Shown here: piece after piece, positions 1-6,083 of the stretch
How positions within the stretch are numbered: the first letter of the stretch is position 1
Layout of the letters: every line of letters starts with the position of its first letter
The notes under the pieces: model-generated
Told to the model about the DNA's origin: nothing
The model's database searches: none
What the model saw: only the letters and a program-made list of their open reading frames with translations
Assembly (NCBI GenBank): GCA_030614305.1
Contig: JAUWKH010000110.1
Span: 1-6,115 of the forward strand
From: Bacteroidota bacterium
GTDB taxonomy: Bacteria > Bacteroidota > Bacteroidia > Bacteroidales > JADFUO01
Length of the DNA stretch: 6,115 nt
Direction of reading: 5' to 3'
Made by a program: the position numbers and the translations under genes

Positions 1-307
1 TATTCCTTGAATCATAAGCAATAGCAACTTTTATTTGACCGATATCAGGAAACATTTTTATAAGATAGTTTGCCAATCCCTGCGTAGTCATTCCTACGGT
101 ATATTTATTCATCCGGTTAGTTCCAACTCCCATAATTCCGCGAAGTCCTCCTGTACCAAACTCCAGATCTCTGTAAAAGGACTCAATAAGTTCTTGCGGG
201 TCATCTTCAATCAAATATTTTACTTTTTGTTTTGTTTCTTCATCGTAATTACCTTCAATCCACGATTGGGCTTTATCAAGGATTGCTTTGTCAATTATAT
301 TTTTCAT
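1..307 (-). CDS. Phosphoglucomutase/phosphomannomutase (alpha-D-phosphohexomutase), N-terminal part, runs off window
   Basis: This is a partial gene of 102 codons, reading leftward from an ATG at 305-307 and open to the window edge. By family, the enzyme interconverts glucose-6-phosphate and glucose-1-phosphate (or the mannose equivalents) in the cytoplasm and so feeds nucleotide-sugar synthesis. The visible N-terminus carries the block FGTGGLRGIMGVGTNRMN (residues 50-67), which in PGM2-type phospho-sugar mutases forms part of the first domain and its phosphate-binding region, and ends in AYDSRN (97-102), the family's conserved DSR segment. The phosphoserine loop (typically TASHNP) should lie just beyond the edge, so catalytic competence cannot be judged. 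Bacteroidota members are usually about 580 residues long. The start lies 5 nt after the stop of a broken PIN gene, with a TAATTTTG box 24 nt upstream. Exact sugar specificity is unresolved. Confidence 0.9.
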   Translation of the reverse strand, partial: MKNIIDKAILDKAQSWIEGNYDEETKQKVKYLIEDDPQELIESFYRDLEFGTGGLRGIMGVGTNRMNKYTVGMTTQGLANYLIKMFPDIGQIKVAIAYDSRN

Positions 308-312
308 TGTGA

Positions 313-539
313 TTATATTTTAGAGTTAAACAAAATTACTAAATCTGCTTTTATTTTAAAATTACGATATTTTGAGAATTTTTCACGACCAATAACTTCC
401 AAATATTCAATAAAATATCATTTGATAAACAAAGTTTAACTTTATTCTCAATTATCAATCTGTCAATTATTAGCGACGGGATTCCTTTAGAAATCAATGC
501 AGAAATAAGGATATTAGTATCAATTATTATTCTTTGCAT
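313..539 (-). pseudogene. PIN-domain toxin gene (COG1569-like), frameshifted and 3'-truncated
   Basis: From the ATG at 537-539 the frame gives MQRIIIDTNILISALIS, a typical PIN-domain start in which D7 would be the first metal-binding acidic residue, then CLSNDIL (37-43). The family normally continues with an EYLEV-type helix. In this frame the similarity stops, and an unrelated tail runs to a stop at 351-353 (62 residues). One frame over, from position 408, the expected continuation appears: EYLEVIGREKFSKY, then a short helical stretch ending at a stop at 313-315. A single lost base near 409-410, within a T-rich run, explains this. Even with the shift repaired, the protein is only about 75 residues against roughly 135-150 for the family, so the C-terminal acidic residues are missing. 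PIN toxins are RNases. This copy should be inactive. It overlaps the antitoxin gene by 20 nt, typical of a toxin-antitoxin operon. Confidence 0.75.
331..338 (-). promoter_or_regulatory. Candidate -7 promoter box (TAATTTTG) for the phospho-sugar mutase
   Basis: The minus strand reads TAATTTTG here, a full match to the Bacteroidota -7 consensus TAnnTTTG, and would start transcription about 18 nt before the mutase ATG at 307. No clear TTG is found 17-23 nt upstream, so only half of the promoter is convincing. The box lies inside the remnant of the PIN gene. In DNA this AT-rich some matches are expected by chance. Confidence 0.4.
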
Positions 540-753
540 TTTTTTTTCTTACTTCATTAATTTCTTGATTTATTTCTTCCATAGTTAAGTTAGACAAACT
601 TACTGAATCAGAAATACTTTGGCATTTATATAACGCTTTACGGATAGTTCTCTTCTTAATCTTTTCAGCAATCTCTGAAAATGTAATTTTATCAGATTGA
701 AAGGCATAAGATATAAAATCATTGTCTGATATAATAATATTTAGTGTCTTCAT
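520..753 (-). CDS. Small antitoxin-like protein partnered with the PIN toxin
   Basis: This 77-residue protein starts MKTLNIIISDNDF and ends in the charged tail VRKKNAKNNN. I recognise the layout as the small proteins encoded directly upstream of PIN toxins in Bacteroidota: a short beta strand near residues 3-9, a helix around FSEIAEKIKKRTIRKAL (25-41), and a C-terminal helix TMEEINQEINEVRKK (57-71) that would occupy the toxin's active site. The first part would dimerise and bind DNA, giving autoregulation. The role is inferred from position and general features, not from a diagnostic motif. An in-frame ATG at 787-789 would add 12 residues. I prefer the ATG at 751-753 because MKTL is the usual start in this group. 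The stop (520-522) overlaps the toxin start by 20 nt. The toxin is broken, so this gene may be an orphan. Confidence 0.65.
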   Translation of the reverse strand: MKTLNIIISDNDFISYAFQSDKITFSEIAEKIKKRTIRKALYKCQSISDSVSLSNLTMEEINQEINEVRKKNAKNNN

Positions 754-835
754 ATTTGTTTTTTTTGTAAAAATACTTATAAAATCCATCTTTAAGCAAA
801 TTAGTAATATAAATATGAGTTTTTTTGCATTAAGC

Positions 836-865
836 CAAAATTATCTGTATCTATGACTGTTTCAA
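836..865 (-). promoter_or_regulatory. Promoter of the antitoxin/PIN unit (TTG-N19-TAATTTTG)
   Basis: On the minus strand, TTG (863-865) is followed after 19 nt by TAATTTTG (836-843), matching both the -33 and -7 elements of Bacteroidota housekeeping promoters. The predicted start near 830 gives a leader of about 75 nt to the ATG at 753, or about 40 nt to the alternative ATG at 789. The site lies in the gap after rmlD, so the toxin-antitoxin unit is probably transcribed independently of the sugar operon. No convincing terminator separates the two. Confidence 0.65.
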
Positions 866-895
866 TATAAAAAATATTTTATGAAAATAAATAAT

Positions 896-1756
896 CTACT
901 TAAGTCCTGCAAGACATTTTTCCAGACTATCTAACCAGTAAGGGATTTCAATACTAAAATCGTTTTTGATTTTTGCTTTGTTGAGTATGCTGTAAAATGG
1001 TCTGGGAGCAGGAGTCGGATAATCCTTTGATTCAATGGGAATAATTTTGCAATTTATATTTTTTAATTTCATGATTGCTTCTGCAAAATCATACCAACTG
1101 ATAGCGCCTTCATTTGAAAAATTATAAATTTCTATTTCATTAATATTTTTTAGTTTTGGAATGATTTTAAGTATTGCTTTAGCAAGGTCACCGGCATAAG
1201 TTGGTGTTCCCACCTGATCAGCAACAACTTTTAATGAATCTCGCTCATTGCCGTATTTTATCATTGTTTTAACAAAATTATTTCCAAATCCTGAATAGAG
1301 CCATGAAGTCCTGATTATTATTGCATTGCCTGCATATTTCTCAATCTGTATTTCCCCATTAAGCTTGGTCTGGCCATAATAAGAAAATGGATTGGGTCTA
1401 TCTGTTTCCACATAAGGCTTATAGTTCCTTCCATCAAAAATATAATCAGTAGAAATATGAATTAGGGTTGTTTTGAATTTTTTTGAAATCTCAGCAAGAT
1501 ATTTTACTGCCGTAACATTTATTAAATCAGCTAATTTTCTGTCGGTTTCTGCTTTATCAACAGCAGTGTAAGCAGCACAATTAATTATAAAATCAATTTT
1601 ATTTTCAATAAAAAATTTATCAAGCTGCTCAACATCTGTAATATCCAATTCTTCAACATCAGTAAAATAAAATTTGATGGAGGGATATGAAGATGCTAAT
1701 TTTTGGATTTCATTTCCCAATTGCCCTTTTGAGCCTGTAACAAGTATATTATACAT
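896..1756 (-). CDS. rfbD: dTDP-4-dehydrorhamnose reductase (RmlD family)
   Basis: RmlD reduces dTDP-4-dehydro-L-rhamnose to dTDP-L-rhamnose with NAD(P)H, the last step of dTDP-rhamnose synthesis in the cytoplasm. The 286-residue protein has the normal length and is an extended-type short-chain dehydrogenase. Visible motifs are the nucleotide-binding GSKGQLG at 8-14, NCAAYTAVDKAE at 59-70, STDYIFDG at 102-109 with the catalytic Thr/Ser position, and the catalytic YGQTK at 127-131. Further family markers are RTSWLY, QVGTPTYAGDLA and the C-terminal PTPAPRPFYSIL. It is the third gene of the operon: its ATG sits 2 nt after the uxs stop, implying translational coupling. RmlA, RmlB and RmlC are not in the window, so they must lie elsewhere, or this copy acts on a related nucleotide sugar. 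Family assignment is firm; the exact substrate is inferred. Confidence 0.93.
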   Translation of the reverse strand: MYNILVTGSKGQLGNEIQKLASSYPSIKFYFTDVEELDITDVEQLDKFFIENKIDFIINCAAYTAVDKAETDRKLADLINVTAVKYLAEISKKFKTTLIHISTDYIFDGRNYKPYVETDRPNPFSYYGQTKLNGEIQIEKYAGNAIIIRTSWLYSGFGNNFVKTMIKYGNERDSLKVVADQVGTPTYAGDLAKAILKIIPKLKNINEIEIYNFSNEGAISWYDFAEAIMKLKNINCKIIPIESKDYPTPAPRPFYSILNKAKIKNDFSIEIPYWLDSLEKCLAGLK

Positions 1757-1758
1757 TT

Positions 1759-2694
1759 CTAAATTACTGATTTAAAATATTCTATTGTTTTGATAAGCCC
1801 TTCTTCAAGGTTAATTTTTGGTTCCCAGTTCAATACTTTTTTTGCCAAGGTAATATCAGGTTTTCTTTGCATCGGGTCATCAGCAGGCAATGGTTGATAA
1901 ACAATTTTAGATTTAGTTCCTGTAAGTTCTATCACTTTTTGGGCTAATTCCAACATAGTAAATTCGTCAGGATTTCCAACATTTACAGGTCCTGTAAAAT
2001 CTTCCCCTGTGTTCATTAATTTTATCATACCATCAATAAGATCATCTACATACTGGAAGCTTCTTGTTTGTTTTCCGTCACCATAAATAGTAATATCTTC
2101 CCCTTCTAAAGCTTGAACAATAAAATTTGACACAACTCTTCCGTCATGCGGATGCATTTTGGGACCGTAAGTATTAAAAATCCTGATGATTTTAATTCTC
2201 ACATTATTTTGTTTATGATAGTTTACAAACAGGGATTCGGCACATCTTTTCCCCTCATCATAACATGCTCTTGTACCGATTGGATTAACATGCCCCCAAT
2301 AGCTCTCAGGTTGTGGATGAACCTCAGGGTCGCCGTAAACCTCACTGGTTGATGCCTGTAATACCTTTGCTTTAATACGTTTTGCCAATCCCAACATATT
2401 AATTGCACCCGAAACAGATGTTTTTATTGTTTTAATCGGATTATACTGATAATGAATTGGCGAAGCAGGACAAGCTAAATTATAAATTTCATCAACCTCA
2501 ATAAAAAAAGGCATTGTAACATCATGACGAATAAGTTCAAAGTAAGGATTGTCAATTAAATGTATAACGTTTCTTTTCTGTCCTGTAAAATAGTTGTCTA
2601 AGCAAGCTACTTCGTTTCCTTCATTTAAGAGGCGTTCGCAAAGATGAGAACCAAGAAATCCTGCACCTCCGGTAACTAAAATTTTTTTCTTCAT
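1759..2694 (-). CDS. uxs: UDP-glucuronate decarboxylase (UDP-xylose synthase)
   Basis: Uxs converts UDP-glucuronate to UDP-xylose and CO2 using tightly bound NAD+, through a UDP-4-keto intermediate. The 311-residue protein is a complete soluble bacterial-type enzyme. It has the Rossmann motif GGAGFLG (9-15), an acidic residue at the end of beta 2 (D33), the family block [19 protein letters not shown] (74-92), STSEVYGD (115-122), and the active-site YDEGKR (145-150). T116, E118, Y145 and K149 match the catalytic residues known from human UXS1. RACYDEGKR and the ACPASP block separate it from UDP-glucose epimerases and from dTDP-glucose dehydratase. It lies 11 nt after ugd, whose product is its substrate, and its TAG stop is 2 nt before rmlD. 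The 11-nt gap has no Shine-Dalgarno sequence. UDP-xylose is a glycosyl donor and, in other organisms, a feedback inhibitor of Ugd. Confidence 0.95.
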   Translation of the reverse strand: MKKKILVTGGAGFLGSHLCERLLNEGNEVACLDNYFTGQKRNVIHLIDNPYFELIRHDVTMPFFIEVDEIYNLACPASPIHYQYNPIKTIKTSVSGAINMLGLAKRIKAKVLQASTSEVYGDPEVHPQPESYWGHVNPIGTRACYDEGKRCAESLFVNYHKQNNVRIKIIRIFNTYGPKMHPHDGRVVSNFIVQALEGEDITIYGDGKQTRSFQYVDDLIDGMIKLMNTGEDFTGPVNVGNPDEFTMLELAQKVIELTGTKSKIVYQPLPADDPMQRKPDITLAKKVLNWEPKINLEEGLIKTIEYFKSVI

Positions 2695-2705
2695 AAAATA
2701 TATTT

Positions 2706-4031
2706 TTATTTGGTTGTATCAACACCAATACAGAAATATTTAAAACCTCTTTCTTTAATGTCTTCAATATCATAAACATTTCTGCCATCAAAAATTACGG
2801 ATTCTTTCAATAATTTACGGATAATATTAAAGTTAGGGAATTTAAATTCGGGCCATTCGGTTATAAGCAACAAGCAATCTGCATCAATTAAAGCATCATA
2901 CTGGTCGGGTGCATATTCAATTTTATCACCTAAGATTCTTTTAGCTTCTTCCATTGCAACAGGATCATAAGCTTTAACAGTTGCACCTGCATCCAATAAT
3001 TTTTGTATAATAACCAATGAAGGAGCTTCTCTCATATCATCAGTTTGAGGTTTAAATGAAAGACCCCATAAAGCTATTCGTTTACCTTTTAAATCGTTAT
3101 TATAAAATTTGGCAATTTTTTCATACATAACGGTTTTCTGATAATCATTAACATCTTCAACAGCTTTAAGAACTCTCAAAGGGTAATGAAAGTCTTCTGC
3201 TGTTTTTATCAGGGCTTTTACATCTTTAGGAAAACATGAGCCACCGTAACCTGCACCGGGATAAATAAATTTATTCCCAATCCTTGAATCCGAACCTATT
3301 CCTCTTCTAACCATATTAACATCAGCTCCAACAATCTCGCATAAATTAGCAATGTCGTTCATAAAACTGATTTTTGTGGCAAGCATTGAGTTGGCTGTAT
3401 ATTTTGTCATTTCAGCAGATGTAATATCCATAAAAATTACAGGATGACCATTCATTGTAAAAGGCTTGTACAATCTACTCATTATTTTTTCTGCTTTTTC
3501 TGATTCTAAGCCAATTACAATTCTATCCGGTTTTAAGAAATCGTCAACTGCAGCACCTTCTTTAAGAAATTCCGGGTTTGAGGCAACATCAAATTTTATA
3601 TCCACGCCACGTTTATCTAATTCTTCCTGTATTGCAGCCCTGACTTTAGATGCAGTACCAACAGGAACCGTGCTTTTTGTTACCATAATAAGATAATCAT
3701 TCATGTTTCGTCCCACTCCCCTGGCAACATCTATAACATAACGCAGATCCGCACTACCGTCTTCATCAGGAGGTGTGCCGACTGCACCAAAAACCACTTC
3801 ACATTCATCTAAGGTAGATGCAATATCAGTTGTAAAATGCAATCTTCCTTTTTCATAATTCCTGTATACCATTTTCTCAAGACCCGGTTCATAAATCGGA
3901 ATAATACCTTTATTAAGCTTGTCAATTTTTTCTTTGTTAATATCAACGCATGTAACATCAATACCAACTTCAGAAAAACAAGCACCGGTAACTAAACCAA
4001 CGTAACCTGTTCCAACTATTGTTATTTTCAT
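2706..4031 (-). CDS. ugd: UDP-glucose 6-dehydrogenase
   Basis: Ugd oxidises UDP-glucose twice with NAD+ to give UDP-glucuronate. The 441-residue length is normal for the UDP-glucose/GDP-mannose dehydrogenase family. The N-terminal NAD domain shows VGTGYVG (6-12) and the ribose-binding acidic residue D30. NPEFLKEG (152-159) contains the Glu and Lys of the active site. The central dimer helix carries AEMTKYTAN (206-214) with K210 and N214. The catalytic cysteine is C266 in [10 protein letters not shown] (261-270). The C-terminal UDP-binding domain holds [19 protein letters not shown] and ends in FDGRNVYD, both typical. It is the first gene of the operon and directly precedes uxs. The start ATG is at 4029-4031, about 40 nt downstream of the predicted transcription start. 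The substrate could in principle be another UDP-hexose, but the adjacent UDP-glucuronate decarboxylase makes UDP-glucose by far the most likely. Confidence 0.96.
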   Translation of the reverse strand: MKITIVGTGYVGLVTGACFSEVGIDVTCVDINKEKIDKLNKGIIPIYEPGLEKMVYRNYEKGRLHFTTDIASTLDECEVVFGAVGTPPDEDGSADLRYVIDVARGVGRNMNDYLIMVTKSTVPVGTASKVRAAIQEELDKRGVDIKFDVASNPEFLKEGAAVDDFLKPDRIVIGLESEKAEKIMSRLYKPFTMNGHPVIFMDITSAEMTKYTANSMLATKISFMNDIANLCEIVGADVNMVRRGIGSDSRIGNKFIYPGAGYGGSCFPKDVKALIKTAEDFHYPLRVLKAVEDVNDYQKTVMYEKIAKFYNNDLKGKRIALWGLSFKPQTDDMREAPSLVIIQKLLDAGATVKAYDPVAMEEAKRILGDKIEYAPDQYDALIDADCLLLITEWPEFKFPNFNIIRKLLKESVIFDGRNVYDIEDIKERGFKYFCIGVDTTK

Positions 4032-4076
4032 GATCTAATAATTAATTTGTTTATAATTGATTTAAAATTTAACAAG

Positions 4077-4084
4077 CAAATATA
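4077..4084 (-). promoter_or_regulatory. Candidate -7 promoter box (TATATTTG) of the ugd-uxs-rmlD operon
   Basis: The minus strand reads TATATTTG here, a full match to TAnnTTTG, 45 nt before the ugd ATG. The predicted transcription start near 4071 gives a leader of about 40 nt. Upstream, near 4099-4104, there is only a T-rich TTTATC in place of a clean TTG, so the -33 element is weak. The tRNA terminator upstream means the operon needs its own promoter, which supports the call. Confidence 0.55.
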
Positions 4085-4170
4085 TATAAAAAATTTTTGA
4101 TAAAATTTAGAATTTTGTTTTTTTTATGATTATTTTTAAATTGTTTTTTTATTACTATTCAGATGAGCAT

Positions 4171-4207
4171 AAAAAAAGCCTTACAAATATTGTCTTGAAA
4201 GGCTTTT
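4171..4207 (-). terminator. Rho-independent terminator of the tRNA-Lys gene
   Basis: On the minus strand, AAAAGCCTT is followed after a 16-nt loop by AAGGCTTTTTTT: a 9-bp stem with a run of seven T. The loop can pair further (ACAA with TTGT). It begins 2 nt past the tRNA 3' end. Read from the plus strand the T run is only four bases, so it works mainly for leftward transcription. It separates the tRNA from the ugd operon. Confidence 0.85.
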
Positions 4208-4209
4208 AG

Positions 4210-4282
4210 TGATCCTGCCGAGGCTCGAACTCGGGACCCTCTGCTTAAAAGGCAGATGCTCTACCTGCTGAGCTACAGAATC
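4210..4282 (-). tRNA. trnK: tRNA-Lys (anticodon UUU)
   Basis: The minus strand folds into a complete 73-nt cloverleaf. The acceptor stem pairs GATTCTG with CAGGATC (one T-G pair), with discriminator base A. The D arm is GCTC-AGCAGGTA-GAGC. The anticodon arm is TCTGC-CTTTTAA-GCAGA, with anticodon TTT at 4247-4249. The variable loop is GGGTC, and the T arm is CCGAG-TTCGAGC-CTCGG. It decodes AAA and AAG lysine codons. CCA is not encoded, so it must be added after transcription. The gene stands alone, with its own promoter and terminator. Confidence 0.97.
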
Positions 4283-4298
4283 ATTTTTTTTGGAGGTG

Positions 4299-4328
4299 CA
4301 AAATTACTTACAATTTTTAAAATAACAA
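4299..4328 (-). promoter_or_regulatory. Promoter of tRNA-Lys (TTG-N19-TAATTTTG)
   Basis: On the minus strand, TTG (4326-4328) and TAATTTTG (4299-4306) are separated by 19 nt, matching the Bacteroidota -33/-7 promoter. Transcription would start near 4292, about 10 nt before the mature tRNA 5' end. Together with the terminator this makes a self-contained unit. Confidence 0.75.
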
Positions 4329-4377
4329 TAACTTTTTAAAAATAATTTTTTAAAAAATTAAAATTATCAGAATTCTA

Positions 4378-4407
4378 TTTTGATGTATTATACATTTTGT
4401 AGTTTTG
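4378..4407 (+). promoter_or_regulatory. Promoter of the MFS transporter gene (TTTTG-N17-TAGTTTTG)
   Basis: The plus strand has TTTTG at 4378-4382 and, 17 nt later, TAGTTTTG at 4400-4407, a full match to TAnnTTTG. The spacing is at the short end of the range reported for the phylum. Transcription would begin near 4413, about 14 nt before the TTG start codon at 4427. It is divergent from the tRNA promoter, with an extremely AT-rich stretch (about 4331-4366) between the two. Confidence 0.6.
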
Positions 4408-4426
4408 CATTTTAAATTTTTTAAAA

Positions 4427-5602
4427 TTGCAAAATTCTACAACTAAATACAGAAGTAAATTTCAGTTAGGAAATGTTATAACAATTTCATTCGCACATTT
4501 TGTTCATGATATTTACACTTCTTTTCTCGCCCCGATATTACCATTATTAATTGAAAAATTAAGTATCTCTTATTCACTTGCAGCGTTGTTAACAGTATTT
4601 CAAAGGATTCCCTCACTTTTAAATCCGATTTTCGGGATTATTGCAGATAAAGCTCCTGTAAGATATTTTATTATAGTAACACCAACTATTTCTGCTATAG
4701 CAATGAGTTTGTTAGGTGCAGCTCCAAATTATACGGTTCTTGCAATTTTATTATTTGTTATGGGTATAAGTGCTTCATTGTTTCACGTACCAAGTCCGGT
4801 AATAATCAAAGATGTTTCCGGAAACCGTATTGGAAAAGGTATGAGTTTTTATATGCTTGGCGGAGAGATTGCGCGTACAATCGGTCCATTAATAATTCTC
4901 GGCGCCATTTCGTTATGGGGATTGGAAGGCACATGGAAATTAATTCCATTTGCTGTTTTTGCTTCTCTGATTTTGTATTACAAATTAAGAGATATTGATA
5001 CTTCAAATAATTATAAAAATAAAAAAAAATTACAAAGTATAAAACAAACAGTAAAAAAAATCACACCCATTTTTATAATTATAATAGGAATTATGTTTTT
5101 CAGGTCAATAATGAAGTCAGCTATTACTACTTTTCTTCCCACCTACCTGACAATTGACCAGAACGAAAGCATTTGGATTGGAGGAATTTCATTATCTATA
5201 CTGGAGTTAGCAGGTGCTGCCGGAACTTTGATAGGAGGAAGCATCTCTGATAAAATCGGCAGAAAAACAACACTTCTTATCTCAGCAATAGCAACTCCTT
5301 TTATTATGTATTTTTTCGTCTTTTCTAAAGGTATGATGATACCTGTATTGATATTACTTGGATTTTTTATGTTCGCAACAAGCCCTGTTCTTCTTGCAAT
5401 TGTTCAGGAGATCAGCCACGAAAGACCAGCATTTGTTAATGGAATTTACATGACAATAAATTTTATTATTAGTGCAGCTACAATAATGATAGTGGGTATA
5501 TTGGGAGACTGGATCGGACTCAATATTACATTCCGGGTATCTGCTATTATCGCGCTCGGGTCAATTCCTTTTATTTTTTTTATTCCATCTAAGAAAAAGT
5601 AA
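4427..5602 (+). CDS. MFS exporter, fosmidomycin-resistance (Fsr)-like family
   Basis: This 391-residue inner-membrane protein has the length and hydrophobic pattern of a 12-helix major facilitator transporter: two six-helix halves joined by a lysine-rich cytoplasmic loop (about 192-212). Both halves carry motif A, GIIADKAPVR at 70-79 and GGSISDKIGRK at 270-280. The segment GISASLFHVPSP (113-124), the GGEIARTIGP block (145-154) and LAGAAGTLIGG (261-271) resemble Escherichia coli Fsr, a proton-driven exporter of fosmidomycin, so this is probably a drug/H+ antiporter-type exporter. The natural substrate cannot be read from sequence. The start is unusual: the frame has no ATG until about residue 93, within the third hydrophobic region, and a stop lies upstream at 4400-4402, so TTG at 4427 is the best start (ATT at 4409 is the other option). 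The stop codon directly abuts that of the convergent downstream gene. Confidence 0.85.
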   Translation: MQNSTTKYRSKFQLGNVITISFAHFVHDIYTSFLAPILPLLIEKLSISYSLAALLTVFQRIPSLLNPIFGIIADKAPVRYFIIVTPTISAIAMSLLGAAPNYTVLAILLFVMGISASLFHVPSPVIIKDVSGNRIGKGMSFYMLGGEIARTIGPLIILGAISLWGLEGTWKLIPFAVFASLILYYKLRDIDTSNNYKNKKKLQSIKQTVKKITPIFIIIIGIMFFRSIMKSAITTFLPTYLTIDQNESIWIGGISLSILELAGAAGTLIGGSISDKIGRKTTLLISAIATPFIMYFFVFSKGMMIPVLILLGFFMFATSPVLLAIVQEISHERPAFVNGIYMTINFIISAATIMIVGILGDWIGLNITFRVSAIIALGSIPFIFFIPSKKK

Positions 5603-6013
5603 TTAAAAGCTTTTATAGATCCTTGCTAAAGAATATCCCGGAGCATTTAATTTTAAATCCATAAAATATCCGAAAGCAGTTTGCCATGTTTCATAGTTTG
5701 AATTTTTCATTCTTGCTTCGGTTTTGTCAAATAATTCAATGGTAAATTCAGGAGAAGCCTTACTTTCAGACAGGTGAGCAAAAGAATGTAATACTACTTT
5801 GTTTGTATTGTTTTTCTTGGCTGCCCATTTAAGATTCTTTACTAACTTTTTTTCAACTCCGTTAAAATCTTGCTCGTCTTCTGCTTCGGCATGAATAAAT
5901 CCGACAAGAACATTATCAAATTCCATTGCTTCAGTTTTATCCTCAATAGTTTCAAGAGTTTTAGTCACAGGTTTAAAATAAAAATTATTACAATAGATCA
6001 TTAATAGTTTCAT
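5603..6013 (-). CDS. Free-standing threonyl-tRNA synthetase editing domain (archaeal type, DTD-like fold)
   Basis: This 136-residue protein matches, along its whole length, the N-terminal editing domain of archaeal threonyl-tRNA synthetases (Pfam tRNA-Thr_ED). It starts MKLLMIYCNNFYFKP, like the archaeal N-terminal strand, followed by NVLVGFIHAEAEDEQD (34-49), the hallmark VVLHSFAHLSESKASP (73-88), and FGYFMDLKLNAPGYSLARIYK (114-134, aligned to the archaeal FGYYK...GHPLSELSR end). No catalytic, aminoacylation or anticodon-binding domain is attached. Archaeal versions hydrolyse Ser-tRNA(Thr) and share their fold with D-aminoacyl-tRNA deacylase, so a trans-editing or tRNA-deacylating role in the cytoplasm is likely; the real substrate is unknown. 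H80 is kept, but by my alignment the archaeal pocket residues K121 and E134 are replaced by M118 and R131. The ATG at 6011-6013 gives the full domain. The neighbours offer no functional clue. Confidence 0.85.
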   Translation of the reverse strand: MKLLMIYCNNFYFKPVTKTLETIEDKTEAMEFDNVLVGFIHAEAEDEQDFNGVEKKLVKNLKWAAKKNNTNKVVLHSFAHLSESKASPEFTIELFDKTEARMKNSNYETWQTAFGYFMDLKLNAPGYSLARIYKSF

Positions 6014-6083
6014 AATTATAAAATAACATACAATAGTTATACATCAAAATGGGTTATTTTAGTGTACTGTGAAATTATTTAGT

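Noticed and set aside
400..416. Possible programmed -1 frameshift in the PIN gene
   Set aside because: The shift needed is formally -1, but the sequence around ATTTTATTG is not a slippery heptamer, no stimulatory hairpin is visible, and the product would still lack the C-terminal active-site residues.
35..439. Open plus-strand frame of 134 codons
   Set aside because: It lies antisense to the phospho-sugar mutase N-terminus and the PIN remnant, both of which have clear family motifs. Its own translation is low-complexity and shows no domain.
866..895. AT-only hairpin ATAAAATATTTTTTAT after rmlD as a terminator
   Set aside because: The stem has no G-C pairs and no defined T run after it, so it would be too weak to call.
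1042..1049. TAATTTTG on the plus strand within rmlD as a promoter
   Set aside because: It faces no plus-strand gene and is expected by chance at this AT content.
2146..2408. Open frames on both strands inside uxs
   Set aside because: They overlap the uxs coding frame, which has intact catalytic motifs, and their translations show no recognisable features.
3466..3696. Plus-strand open frame inside ugd
   Set aside because: Antisense shadow of the conserved Ugd coding sequence.
4331..4366. Very AT-rich tract between the divergent tRNA and MFS promoters as an origin or binding site
   Set aside because: There are no repeated boxes or DnaA-like sites, and such tracts are common in intergenic DNA of this composition.
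4806..5006. Minus-strand open frame inside the MFS gene
   Set aside because: Antisense shadow; the translation has no domain or start context.
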